From: Chryseobacterium sp. ISL-6
Lineage (GTDB): Bacteria; Bacteroidota; Bacteroidia; Flavobacteriales; Weeksellaceae
DNA: 64,000 nt
Assembly (NCBI RefSeq): GCF_018613715.1
Contig: NZ_JAGGPT010000006.1
Coordinates: 558,001 to 622,000, forward strand
Reading direction: 5' to 3'
The position numbers and the translations under genes were made by a program. Position 1 is the first letter of the stretch. Each line of letters begins with the position of its first letter. Below the pieces are notes generated by a model. It was not told where the DNA came from, made no database searches, and saw only the letters and a list, made by a program, of their open reading frames with translations. Positions 51,066-60,181 of this stretch are shown piece by piece.

Positions 51066-52238
51066 CTATGTAGTGGGAGTTTTGTTCTGGTAAAGATTTT
51101 CAATAATGCTTTCTACACTTTTGAAGATTTTCTCATTGTCAAAACGTTTCTCAATATCTTTTAAATTCTCCTGAATATGTTCAATCAGATTTTTATTGGT
51201 TAAAAATTCTTTAATACCATTATATAAACCTTCGTCAGAATAATCGGTTAAATATCCGGATTCCTTATGGGTGACCATTTCCGGAACTCCACCAACTTTA
51301 GTTGCTAATATAGGTTTTTGAAGAATTAATGTCTCGGCGATAATTAGTGGCCAGCCCTCGCTTTCTGAAGGCATAATATAAAAATCTGCATTGGCAACAT
51401 AGGGATATGGGTTCATTTGTGTGCCGAGTAGTTTAAAGGAGTTCTGTACCTCCAGTTCCTTGATTCTTTTAGATAACAAATCGTAATCTTCCCCATTTCC
51501 AATAACAGTAATATGATGATGGAAGCCGTCATCAATAAGTTTTTTATGGGTTTCTAAAAGTGTTCTGTATCCTTTTCTATAATGTAATCTTCCAACAGAG
51601 ACAAAGGTGGGAGCTGTACCAAAGTCAGGATTAAATGCTTTTGCCTTTATCTTTAATTCTTCAATTGGAATCGCATTTAAAATTACTTCTCCTGGTGGAA
51701 GTTTGAGATCAGGATATTTTTCACTTAAGATATCCTTGCATTGTTGTGAACCATATATAATATAGTCGAACTGTTGCATGTTTTTGAAGATTTCATCCCG
51801 ATAGGGAGCAAAACCTTCTAGCGATAAATCAGAATGAAGCCATGCGATTTTTTTTGATTTCTTGTTCGTAGAATTTAGTACTGTTTTATAAACTGTATAA
51901 CCTGTTGCAATTTCTACATCGTAGGTGTCATTTAGCAGTTGATCAGCAATCTTTGGATTTTTTGCTGCTTTATCAAGTTTAAGTCTTCTTTTTGCTAATT
52001 GAATCTTTTGAATAACAGGATTTTTAGAAAAATCTTCTTTACCCTCAGCTATATATACTTTCCTGACATGATTTGGAAATTCATTACGTAGTTCTCCCTG
52101 GTTAATATTTAAACATATTGTCATGTCAAACTTATCCCTGTTAAGATTATTAAGCATACTTAATACAACTTTTTCTACACCACCCATTTCCATAGAACGA
52201 TGTCTGAAAAGAACTTTTATTTTTTTATTCTCCTGCAT
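51066..52238 (-). CDS. GT4 family glycosyltransferase, paralogue
   Basis: 390 residues. GT-B fold with RSMEMGGVEKVVL at the N-terminus and MPSESEGWPLIIAET near residue 295, the E-x7-E motif. It is clearly homologous to the enzyme at 46953. It lies 47 bp upstream of the adenylation gene on the same strand. Donor and acceptor unknown. Confidence 0.88.
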   Translation of the reverse strand: MQENKKIKVLFRHRSMEMGGVEKVVLSMLNNLNRDKFDMTICLNINQGELRNEFPNHVRKVYIAEGKEDFSKNPVIQKIQLAKRRLKLDKAAKNPKIADQLLNDTYDVEIATGYTVYKTVLNSTNKKSKKIAWLHSDLSLEGFAPYRDEIFKNMQQFDYIIYGSQQCKDILSEKYPDLKLPPGEVILNAIPIEELKIKAKAFNPDFGTAPTFVSVGRLHYRKGYRTLLETHKKLIDDGFHHHITVIGNGEDYDLLSKRIKELEVQNSFKLLGTQMNPYPYVANADFYIMPSESEGWPLIIAETLILQKPILATKVGGVPEMVTHKESGYLTDYSDEGLYNGIKEFLTNKNLIEHIQENLKDIEKRFDNEKIFKSVESIIENLYQNKTPTT

Positions 52239-52305
52239 TTGGGATTTTTGTAATAATTTTTTGTGTCGAAAAGTGTTAGGTATATTCTATAAATTGAACA
52301 GATCT

Positions 52306-52313
52306 CAAAGATA
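52306..52313 (-). promoter_or_regulatory. -7 box (TATCTTTG) of the GT4-adenylation-GNAT operon
   Basis: Perfect TATCTTTG on the minus strand, 67 bp before the ATG at 52238. This would place the DltA-like enzyme and GNAT under a separate promoter within the locus. Confidence 0.4.
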
Positions 52314-52347
52314 ATTTCTGGCAGTAGCCATAATATTTTGAAGATTT

Positions 52348-53181
52348 CTATTCTGATTGGAAAAAAGTTAATATTTTGATTTTAAGTCTATAAATTCTCT
52401 TTGTCTGATAATCAAGTAAGTTAAAAATTTCTTGAGGACTTTGAAAGTTTTCAGGGACTGTTTTTTTATTTATAGAAGTAATGTTTCTTCTTTTTAAGGT
52501 GTTAAAGATAACTTTTGCAAATGAATCTTTTGCTTTTCCTTTCGATTTTGCTTGAGAAACACCATTAGGATGAAGTCTATACTTATATAAGTTTTCATTA
52601 ATAAAGTAAGCGCTTCCCAGATCTAGTATTTTTAAATATAGATCTTGGTCAACAGCACTCGTAAGACTAGAGTCTATGCCTTCAGTTCTTAAATATGCCT
52701 CTCTTCTAAATGCCACAAAGTGTGCGATCTGAACTGGGAAATTGAAAAAATAAGGATCGTTATTGAGAATTTGTTTTGCAGATTTGAAAGGATAAAGAGG
52801 AGTTAAATTTTCATCGCAGGCTAAAAATCTGGAGTAGGTAAGAACGACATTTTTTTTATTCTGGAAAGTCGTGATAGACTTTTCAATTGCTGTAGGAAAA
52901 ATGGCGTCATCAGGATCTACAAATCCACAGATTTCTCCATTGGCCAATTCAATACATTTTCTTTTTGTATATCCAACTCCCTGATTGGACTCATTTTCAA
53001 AGAAAATAAATCTGCTGTCACCTTCAATTATAGATCTTACAGCTTCCTTTTCTGCTTGATTAGAACAGTCATCTACAATGATTGCCTCCCAGTCTGTGTA
53101 GGTCTGTTGTTGAAGACTTTCGTAACAGTCTTTAAAGTAATCGGCATTATTATAATGTGCAATAAGAACTGAAAATTTCAT
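52348..53181 (-). CDS. GT2 family glycosyltransferase
   Basis: 277 residues. GT-A fold: VLIAHYNNADYFKDC at the N-terminus, WEAIIVDDCS, and the DXD-like FVDPDD, followed by the acceptor region. Start is 5 bp after the acyltransferase gene's stop, so they are coupled. Confidence 0.88.
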   Translation of the reverse strand: MKFSVLIAHYNNADYFKDCYESLQQQTYTDWEAIIVDDCSNQAEKEAVRSIIEGDSRFIFFENESNQGVGYTKRKCIELANGEICGFVDPDDAIFPTAIEKSITTFQNKKNVVLTYSRFLACDENLTPLYPFKSAKQILNNDPYFFNFPVQIAHFVAFRREAYLRTEGIDSSLTSAVDQDLYLKILDLGSAYFINENLYKYRLHPNGVSQAKSKGKAKDSFAKVIFNTLKRRNITSINKKTVPENFQSPQEIFNLLDYQTKRIYRLKIKILTFFQSE

Positions 53182-53186
53182 TTTAA

Positions 53187-53726
53187 TTAAGATTTGAAAA
53201 TTAATTCCTGCTTATTCATAACAGTTGTATTTGCAGGAATATCTTTATAAATAGTACAGCCCGCACCAATTATACAATTATCACCAATACTGACCCCTTT
53301 TAATACTGTAACGTTACTACCTAACCAACAGTTTTTCCCGATTTTTATCGGAGCTTTAGTAAATTGGTTTTGAAATATTTTGAATTCAGGAGAACTTTGA
53401 TAAGCATGATTATGATCATACATCTTTACATTTTCGCCAAATAATGTATTTTCGCCAATCGAAATGTGATCGAGGCAATTAATAGAGCAAAAATTGTTCA
53501 TGAAAACATTGTTTCCTATTTCTAATGTTGCTTCATCCTGAACTAAAATGTGAATATAATTACGAAAACGGATGTCATTTCCAAGGTTTATTTTTTTGAT
53601 ATTCTTATAGATCACAAAATGATTATTAATTCCCAATTTTATATTTCCTAAAATAACTTTAGGGTGTTTGTGAAAAATGGAAATCTGTTTTTTCCTTTGA
53701 AGTGTTTCAAAAATTTTGGAAAGCAT
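53187..53726 (-). CDS. Hexapeptide-repeat acyltransferase
   Basis: 179 residues, left-handed beta-helix repeats (LEIGNNVFMNNFCSIN; IGENTLFGENVKMYDHNH; IGKNCWLGSNVTVLKGVSIG; IGDNCIIGAGCTIYKDIPAN). The His in YDHNH matches the catalytic His of maltose/galactoside O-acetyltransferase-like enzymes. It resembles the truncated gene at the right edge of the window. First gene of an operon; divergent from the methyltransferase. Confidence 0.85.
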   Translation of the reverse strand: MLSKIFETLQRKKQISIFHKHPKVILGNIKLGINNHFVIYKNIKKINLGNDIRFRNYIHILVQDEATLEIGNNVFMNNFCSINCLDHISIGENTLFGENVKMYDHNHAYQSSPEFKIFQNQFTKAPIKIGKNCWLGSNVTVLKGVSIGDNCIIGAGCTIYKDIPANTTVMNKQELIFKS

Positions 53727-53834
53727 GTGTTTTTAATTAATTTTATTTTCTGTTCATGCAAAACTGTAGGTATAAAACCATTTTGAACATAATAGCTTCT
53801 GCTTTTTTTATATTAAAAAAGATTTAGCTTTAAA

Positions 53835-53842
53835 CAAATGTA
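53835..53842 (-). promoter_or_regulatory. -7 box (TACATTTG) of the acyltransferase-GT2 operon
   Basis: Perfect TAnnTTTG on the minus strand, 108 bp before the ATG at 53726, back-to-back with the methyltransferase box. Confidence 0.4.
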
Positions 53843-53856
53843 GCTAAAAAAAAATA

Positions 53857-53864
53857 TACTTTTG
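53857..53864 (+). promoter_or_regulatory. -7 box (TACTTTTG) of the methyltransferase gene
   Basis: Perfect TAnnTTTG on the plus strand, 16 bp before the ATG at 53881. Confidence 0.45.
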
Positions 53865-53880
53865 TAACAAAGTAAACACG

Positions 53881-54651
53881 ATGGGTGAATTAAAAAGAGT
53901 TTTTAAAACATTTGTAGCATACCTTAAAAGGCCAGACCTTTATCCCGAATTAGGAAGGAAAATTTTGAAGAACACTGTGAATAGAAATAATGCCTTCAAA
54001 GGAAAAGAAAAAACGAATTCTTGGGCACGGTCAAAGGCTATTTCGCAGAAAGAAGCTGTTTTCAATCTTTTTGGAATTGATGCCTCCACATTTAAAACGC
54101 AATATAAGGATGTTTTGGATAAAGCGGCACAAAAAGAAAAAGAATGTCCCATTAAAATGGGCGGTCCGGGAGCATTAGAGCTTATCTATTATGCTTGTGA
54201 ATTTTCTGAAGGTAAGAATGTAGTAGAGACGGGAGTTGCCTATGGGTGGTCTTCACTAGCCTCACTGTTGTCGCTGGAAAAAAGAAATGGAACTTTGTAT
54301 AGTTCTGATATGCCCTATTTAGGACAAAATGGAGATCAGTACGTAGGATATGTAGTTCCTGAAGATCTAAAAAAATACTGGAAACTTTTTCGCTTTGCAG
54401 ATAAGGAGTCTCTGCCAAAAATATTCAATGAAAATCAAGTTTTTGATGTGGTTCATTATGATTCGGACAAAAGCTATAACGGAATGTTCTGGGCATATAA
54501 TCAATTGTATACACACTTAAGAAGTGGCGGGGTATTTATCAGTGATGATATCGGGGATAATTCAGCTTACCAGGATTTTTGTGAGAAAAATGATATTGAC
54601 ACAACTATTGTAGAAATTGATGATAAGTATGTAGGTGTTTTTATAAAGTAA
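53881..54651 (+). CDS. Class I SAM-dependent methyltransferase
   Basis: 256 residues. The SAM-binding motif I is ETGVAYGWSS (about 115-124), followed by FDVVHYDSDKSY, the Methyltransf_24 pattern seen in macrocin-O-methyltransferase-like enzymes; SGGVFISDDIG is later. An N-terminal helical extension (about 60 residues) precedes it. It is the only plus-strand gene between 49 and 64 kb, with its own promoter. O-methylation of a sugar in the glycan is likely, by context. Confidence 0.85.
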   Translation: MGELKRVFKTFVAYLKRPDLYPELGRKILKNTVNRNNAFKGKEKTNSWARSKAISQKEAVFNLFGIDASTFKTQYKDVLDKAAQKEKECPIKMGGPGALELIYYACEFSEGKNVVETGVAYGWSSLASLLSLEKRNGTLYSSDMPYLGQNGDQYVGYVVPEDLKKYWKLFRFADKESLPKIFNENQVFDVVHYDSDKSYNGMFWAYNQLYTHLRSGGVFISDDIGDNSAYQDFCEKNDIDTTIVEIDDKYVGVFIK

Positions 54652-54682
54652 GAGAATTAACGCTTAATGGAATACAAAAGAA

Positions 54683-55621
54683 TTAAAGTAAATATTTTCT
54701 AAAATTAATATTATATAGACCGGAACGAATACTATTATAATCAGTAAATAAATATTTCATGATCATTCCCCATTTTTTTGGGACAGAAGCTTCGGCTATC
54801 TGATAGCTTCGGTATGTTCTTTCAATATGCTTCTTAATATGATCTGGAATTGAAGATTCACTTTTAGCCCAATTATGTACTTCACTCCAAAGCAGAATCC
54901 TTGTAGAAGATGGCTTTATTTTCCCAATATCTACTTGCGTGATTCTATTATTTTCATGGACTCCTCTTACTGCAACAGCGTTATCGAGTATTCCGGGGTA
55001 AAGATTAAGGTAGTAAGATAAACGGAAAATAAATTCTGTATCCTGATGAAGTCTAAGTCCGGTTTTGAAAAAAGGACTGACTTTTGAAAGAGAACTTTTC
55101 CTGATCGTTAATCCATCAAGGCTGAAAAGTCCAAAACTCCCTTTCATATTAAGAAGTCCGGGAAAAACTTCTTTTGAATCATGTTTTTTGTATACTGTGG
55201 TTAGGCGGTTTTCAAAAACTTTGTAGTATTGTTCTTTGGCTTTTTCTGAGCAATAATGTACTCCTATAGCGCCATACACACCTTCTACCTCAGGATTTTG
55301 AAAAAGTTGTTTTTCTGCATCAAAACGATTAGGCAGGTAATAATCGTCTGCATCTAAAAATGCGATGAAATCTCCTGTTGCATTCATTATTCCAAGATTT
55401 CTGGACGCTCCGGCACCATGATTTTGTTTATCAGGATGTTGATAAAGTTTTACGCTGTCGTATTTTTCTGCGAGTTTTTCACAAAGTAGGAGTGCATTAT
55501 CTGGAGATTTATCCTCCACGAGAATTATTTCAAATACTTCATCAAACTGAAGCGCTGATTCTACAGCTTGAGAAATGTAATTCTCTGCATTATAAACAGG
55601 AATGATGACAGATATTTTCAT
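54683..55621 (-). CDS. GT2 family glycosyltransferase, tandem copy 1
   Basis: 312 residues. N-terminal MKISVIIPVYNAENYISQAV, the nucleotide-binding VEDKSPDN and the DXD box LDADDYYLPNRF; the C-terminal half is helical. I place the start at the ATG 55621, matching the neighbouring copy; the TTG three codons upstream is not supported. Highly similar to copy 2 over the whole length (for example GVYGAIGVHY and SIRSGLYNINFR). Confidence 0.9.
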   Translation of the reverse strand: MKISVIIPVYNAENYISQAVESALQFDEVFEIILVEDKSPDNALLLCEKLAEKYDSVKLYQHPDKQNHGAGASRNLGIMNATGDFIAFLDADDYYLPNRFDAEKQLFQNPEVEGVYGAIGVHYCSEKAKEQYYKVFENRLTTVYKKHDSKEVFPGLLNMKGSFGLFSLDGLTIRKSSLSKVSPFFKTGLRLHQDTEFIFRLSYYLNLYPGILDNAVAVRGVHENNRITQVDIGKIKPSSTRILLWSEVHNWAKSESSIPDHIKKHIERTYRSYQIAEASVPKKWGMIMKYLFTDYNSIRSGLYNINFRKYLL

Positions 55622-55671
55622 GGTTGCCAATTAATTAAATAAGTAAAATGGTACGGTACGAATATGCAAGA

Positions 55672-56613
55672 TTACGAAATTAAAGAATATCTAAAGTTGA
55701 TGTTATATAATCCTGATCTTATACTCTGATAATCAACGAATAAATATTTTATAATCATTGCCCATTTTTTTAATTTTGGAGAACTTGCTATTTCGAAACT
55801 ACGTTGCATCCTTTTGATATGTGTTTTAATGTCTTCTGGAATATTAGCCTCATCTTTTGCCCAATTATAAGCTTCATTCCAAAGGATAACTCTTGAGATC
55901 GTATGCTTTATCTTATTAGAATCTACTTTGGTGATTCTATTGCTTTCATGCACTCCTCTCATTGCTATAGCTTCATCTATAATTCCGGGATATAAATCAA
56001 GATAATATGAAAGGCGAAATAAAAACTCTGTGTCTTCGTGAAGTTTCATTGGCTTGAATAAAGGAGTTAACTTCGCCAAAAGAGACTCTCTACGAACAGT
56101 TAGAGCATCAATACTAAATAGTCCAAAACTTCCTAACTTATGGATCAACCCTGGAAAAACATCTTTAGGATCATGTTTTTTGTAAACTGTGGTTAATACA
56201 TTTTTAAATAATTTAAAATATTGCTCTTTAGCTTTTTCAGTGTAATAATGTACGCCAATAGCCCCATAAACACCTTCTACTTTGGGATTTTTGAAAAGTT
56301 GTTTTTCTGCATCAAAACGATTGGGAAGAAAATAATCGTCCGCATCTAAAAATGCGATGAAATCTCCAGTTGAATTCTGTATTCCCAGGTTTCTGCTTGG
56401 ACCCGCGCCATGATTTTCTTTGTCGGGATGTTGATATAATTTTACTTTGCTATGCTTCGCGGCTAATTCCTGGCAAGTCCGTAAAGATTGATCTGGTGAT
56501 TTGTCTTCCACTAAAACGACTTCAAATACTTCATCAAACTGGAGCGCTGATTCTACAGCCTGAGAAACATATTTTTCAGCGTTATAAACGGGAATGATTA
56601 CTGAGATTTTCAT
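55672..56613 (-). CDS. GT2 family glycosyltransferase, tandem copy 2
   Basis: 313 residues, strongly similar to copy 1: MKISVIIPVYNAEKYVSQAV, LVEDKSPDQS, LDADDYFLPNRF and SIRSGLYNINFRYS. Overlaps copy 3's stop by 4 bp (ATGA), so translation is coupled. The acceptor-side residues differ from copy 1, which fits a different linkage but does not prove it. Confidence 0.9.
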   Translation of the reverse strand: MKISVIIPVYNAEKYVSQAVESALQFDEVFEVVLVEDKSPDQSLRTCQELAAKHSKVKLYQHPDKENHGAGPSRNLGIQNSTGDFIAFLDADDYFLPNRFDAEKQLFKNPKVEGVYGAIGVHYYTEKAKEQYFKLFKNVLTTVYKKHDPKDVFPGLIHKLGSFGLFSIDALTVRRESLLAKLTPLFKPMKLHEDTEFLFRLSYYLDLYPGIIDEAIAMRGVHESNRITKVDSNKIKHTISRVILWNEAYNWAKDEANIPEDIKTHIKRMQRSFEIASSPKLKKWAMIIKYLFVDYQSIRSGLYNINFRYSLIS

Positions 56614-57554
56614 TTCATCGATTTTTGATAATTAAACCTATACTGTGTTTTTAATATATTGGGATTCTTAAGAGCTTCAATAAAGATATTATAATATTTT
56701 ATTGCTCCCGTTTTTTGAGATAAGTCGAAGGACTTATATCTTAAGTAAATTTTTTCTTTAAATTCTGAAGGTATCTTCTGATCGCGGGCCCAGTCATATA
56801 AAGATTTCCAGAAAAGAAGCTGTCTTTGTTTATACTGAGGGGAGTATTTCACAATTTTAGTAATTCTGTTATCGTCATGTATTCCTCGTATGGCCACGGG
56901 CTGATCTATAATCCCTGATTTTAAATAACAGTGATAAGCCAGTTTAATAATAAAATCCGAATCCTGATGAACTCTAAGTGTCTTGTTGAATTTTAAATTA
57001 GATACTTCAATGGCTGATCTTCTTATTGTAAGAGCATTTAAATGGAAGAATGTACCGAAAGTTTTAGTTGTTAATCCTAAAAGTCCTTTAAAAACTTCCC
57101 TTCCTTCAGCGGAATAATTTACAGTTGTAAGGGAAGTATCACTGAATTTCGATTGAAATTCCTGTTTTCCCTTTTCAGTTAAATATTCAATACCAATGGC
57201 TCCAAAGACCCCTTGAACCTTAGAATCAGTAAATATTTCTTTTTCTCCGTCAAAACGATTGGGTAGATAATAATCATCAGCATCTAAAAATGTAATGAAA
57301 TTCCCTGTTGATTTTTCTATTCCCAGATTCCTTGAGGCGCCTGCGCCATGATTTTTTTTATCAGCATGTTGAAATAGTAATACTTTTAGATTTTGGTCAG
57401 CTAATCTTTTGCAAATTTCCAGTGAATTATCTGTTGATTTATCTTCAACTAAAATAACTTCCTTAACTTCTTTAAATTGCAATGCAGACTGAACTGATTT
57501 TTCTAAAAATTCAGCCGCATTATAAACCGGGATAATAACAGAAATTTCAAGCAT
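56610..57554 (-). CDS. GT2 family glycosyltransferase, tandem copy 3
   Basis: 314 residues. Same fold and motifs (SVIIPVYNAAEFLEKSV, LVEDKSTDNS, LDADDYYLPNRF) but more diverged from copies 1 and 2. It overlaps the asparagine-synthase-like gene by one base (TAATG). Confidence 0.9.
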   Translation of the reverse strand: MLEISVIIPVYNAAEFLEKSVQSALQFKEVKEVILVEDKSTDNSLEICKRLADQNLKVLLFQHADKKNHGAGASRNLGIEKSTGNFITFLDADDYYLPNRFDGEKEIFTDSKVQGVFGAIGIEYLTEKGKQEFQSKFSDTSLTTVNYSAEGREVFKGLLGLTTKTFGTFFHLNALTIRRSAIEVSNLKFNKTLRVHQDSDFIIKLAYHCYLKSGIIDQPVAIRGIHDDNRITKIVKYSPQYKQRQLLFWKSLYDWARDQKIPSEFKEKIYLRYKSFDLSQKTGAIKYYNIFIEALKNPNILKTQYRFNYQKSMK

Positions 57555-59350
57555 TATAATACAGATTGATTGTTATGGGCCCAAAGAGCAAGTTGTAACA
57601 AATTCCAATGTTTATGATCCTTGTTCAGAAATTTTTGAGCACCCTCAAAATCTATATAATTGAAAATTTTCTGATTTCGATCTTTAAGCAATTCATTGGA
57701 TAGATTGATGAGATTATCTTCTTCAAACCAACTCTTAACACTCATTCCAAATCCTTGCTTGTGACGTTTTCTAATCGTTTCTGTCCAATATGCCCCCATT
57801 GTTTCCCGAAGTATAATTTTATCATTTTCACTATTTAACTTCAGTTGTTCAGGTAATTGTATGCAAAACTCAGCAAAATCAACATCAAGGAAAGGCGTTC
57901 TCACTTCCAATGAATTCGCCATGGCCATTCTGTCGGATTTCATCATCATATTTCCTGGAACATAATTTTCCAGATCTACCCGCATAATATCGTTCAATGA
58001 GTCAGAATTGGGTGTGAAACTGTAGGGTTGCTGATAATCTGTTAGAATCCCGAGCAGATTTTGTTCTTTTTTAGAGAATGCATTTCTAACGGAATTCTGA
58101 TGAAAATCTAAAATAGAAGAATACTGTAAATTGCTTTGTGTAACAAAAGAAGTTTCTCTCAACTTTTGATAAATCTTTAATCCGAATTGAGTAATTATAT
58201 TTTTATAGCTAAAGTGGTTTTTTAATTCATTTTCGACTTTATAAAAATGATACCCACCAAATAGTTCATCACCGGCATCCCCAGAAAGGACTACAGTAAG
58301 ATTTTTTCTGGCATTTCTACAGATCTCATAATGTGGAAGATAAGAGATGTCAGCAAAAGGTTCATCTAAGAATGGAGAAATCTTTAAGAGTGATGCTGCT
58401 ATATCCTGTTTTTTTTCGTGAACCTCAATATGATTGGTTTGGTATTTATCGGCAATTTCTTTAGCATATTTCAATTCACTATCTTTATGATCATACCCAA
58501 AGCTAATAGTCGTTTGTTTTGGCATAAATTCATTGACCAGGGCTACTATGGAGGACGAATCTAATCCGCCACTTAAAAAACTTCCAACTTCCACATCTGC
58601 TATAAGCTGTTTTTTAACAGCATTTTTTAAGAGGTATAAGAATTCTTCCTTTGCATCAGATAAACTTATATTCCTATCCTTTGCCGGTAAGCTATAGTAA
58701 CGTGAAACGATAACTTTTCCATTTTTCCAAATTAGTTGATGAGCAGGAGGAAGCGTGAAAATGTTTTTGTAAATACTTTGATAGGTATTTACATATCCAT
58801 GTTGCAGATAGTGAGCTAAGGCTTCAGAATTTACTTCGGGCTGAATTAATCCAGAAGCTAATATAGCTTTAATCTCCGAGGCAAAAATGAATTCGTTGTT
58901 ACTTCCGATAGCATAGAAGAATGGCTTTTCTCCAAAACGATCTCTGGCACAAAATAATTGCTGTTTCTGGTCATCCCAAATTGCAAAAGCAAACATTCCT
59001 GGGAGATCATGGATGAGGTTTTCCTGCTTTCTCTGATACATTGCAAGAATAACTTCTGTATCCGAAGTTCCATGATAAGGATATTCCGGATATCTTTTTT
59101 TAATATCAAGATATCCATAAATTTCACCGTTCAGTACAATGCATTCGTTTTTCGAATTTGAAAACATCGGTTGTTTTCCACTCTCTGAGAGATCTATAAT
59201 TGAAAGTCTTCGATGACCTAAAGTTGCATTTTCATAAAATTCATGATGTGAAGAATCTGGACCGCGATGTACCAGTACATCAGTCATTTTTTTTATTTCG
59301 TTTGTATAATTTCTAGCGTTTGGAGCTATTATTCCTGCTATTCCACACAT
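57554..59350 (-). CDS. asnB: Glutamine-dependent asparagine synthase-like amidotransferase
   Basis: 598 residues. N-terminal glutaminase domain with the nucleophile C2 (MCGIAGIIAP); synthetase domain with the PP-loop SGGLDSSS (about 262-269). AsnB makes asparagine from aspartate; homologues in polysaccharide loci instead amidate sugar acids. Placement inside a glycan operon, with a one-base overlap to GT2 copy 3, favours a sugar amidation role, but true asparagine synthase cannot be excluded. Confidence 0.88.
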   Translation of the reverse strand: MCGIAGIIAPNARNYTNEIKKMTDVLVHRGPDSSHHEFYENATLGHRRLSIIDLSESGKQPMFSNSKNECIVLNGEIYGYLDIKKRYPEYPYHGTSDTEVILAMYQRKQENLIHDLPGMFAFAIWDDQKQQLFCARDRFGEKPFFYAIGSNNEFIFASEIKAILASGLIQPEVNSEALAHYLQHGYVNTYQSIYKNIFTLPPAHQLIWKNGKVIVSRYYSLPAKDRNISLSDAKEEFLYLLKNAVKKQLIADVEVGSFLSGGLDSSSIVALVNEFMPKQTTISFGYDHKDSELKYAKEIADKYQTNHIEVHEKKQDIAASLLKISPFLDEPFADISYLPHYEICRNARKNLTVVLSGDAGDELFGGYHFYKVENELKNHFSYKNIITQFGLKIYQKLRETSFVTQSNLQYSSILDFHQNSVRNAFSKKEQNLLGILTDYQQPYSFTPNSDSLNDIMRVDLENYVPGNMMMKSDRMAMANSLEVRTPFLDVDFAEFCIQLPEQLKLNSENDKIILRETMGAYWTETIRKRHKQGFGMSVKSWFEEDNLINLSNELLKDRNQKIFNYIDFEGAQKFLNKDHKHWNLLQLALWAHNNQSVL

Positions 59351-59369
59351 AATACCATTTTATTTTAAA

Positions 59370-60125
59370 TTATGACATCCCTCTTTTACAAAAGAAAATA
59401 TCTTCCTCAGGATTCACTCCAAATTTTTTATATTTATCAGAAATATTTACTCTCTCTACTATAAAACCAGCATTTTCTAATCGTATTACATAGTCTTGAC
59501 CATATATTCTTACATGATCAAACTGACCAAAAAGTTCTTTTCTTTTTTGAGGGTCGGAAATAGAAAAGTCTTCGTAGGTCTGTTGATTATTCTTAGAAAT
59601 AGGGACCTGTAAAATAGCTTTTCCTTCAGGCTTTAATACCCTTAAAAGTTCTTTCATGGCTTTTGCATCGTCAGGAATATGTTCTAAAACATGATTACAA
59701 ATCACCAGATCGAAATAATTGTTCTCGTAAGGGATACTTAAAATATTAATATTTTTTACATGGTCTGGATAATGGTAATTCCCTGTGAGCAGATCTCCAC
59801 AAATATATTCCTTTAAATTCTGGCTTAAAAGAATCTTTGATAATTTAGGTTCTGGTGCGATATGTAATACACTGATGTCTTTTGGAAGATTTAATTCTTT
59901 AATAACAAAAGCATATAAAAGTCTTTCTCTGTCTCTGGAATTACATTTATAGCATCCTGCCGCTCTACGCCCGCCTCCAATGACATGTTTTTCTATTAAT
60001 ACAGGTAAATTATGTCCTACAATTTCCAGATCTTTCGATTTGTAGCCACAAAATGGACATTGATAATTTGAGCCTGAATGAGAAAATAGCTCTATCTTTT
60101 TTTTTATTCTGTCCAGGATTTTCAT
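59370..60125 (-). CDS. SAM-dependent methyltransferase with N-terminal zinc ribbon
   Basis: 251 residues. Four cysteines at about 23, 26, 58 and 61 (CPFCG and CYKCN) form a zinc-ribbon-like N-terminus. The SAM fold follows (VLHIAPEPKLSKI, FDLVICNHVLEHIPDD, LKPEGKAIL). The Glu in HIAPE takes the acidic motif I position. Found in polysaccharide loci; substrate unknown. Gap to asnB is 19 bp. Confidence 0.83.
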   Translation of the reverse strand: MKILDRIKKKIELFSHSGSNYQCPFCGYKSKDLEIVGHNLPVLIEKHVIGGGRRAAGCYKCNSRDRERLLYAFVIKELNLPKDISVLHIAPEPKLSKILLSQNLKEYICGDLLTGNYHYPDHVKNINILSIPYENNYFDLVICNHVLEHIPDDAKAMKELLRVLKPEGKAILQVPISKNNQQTYEDFSISDPQKRKELFGQFDHVRIYGQDYVIRLENAGFIVERVNISDKYKKFGVNPEEDIFFCKRGMS

Positions 60126-60181
60126 ATTGTGTTTTATTTATGTGATAAAAGAAATGTTATTGTAATAAATCTTTCATTAAC

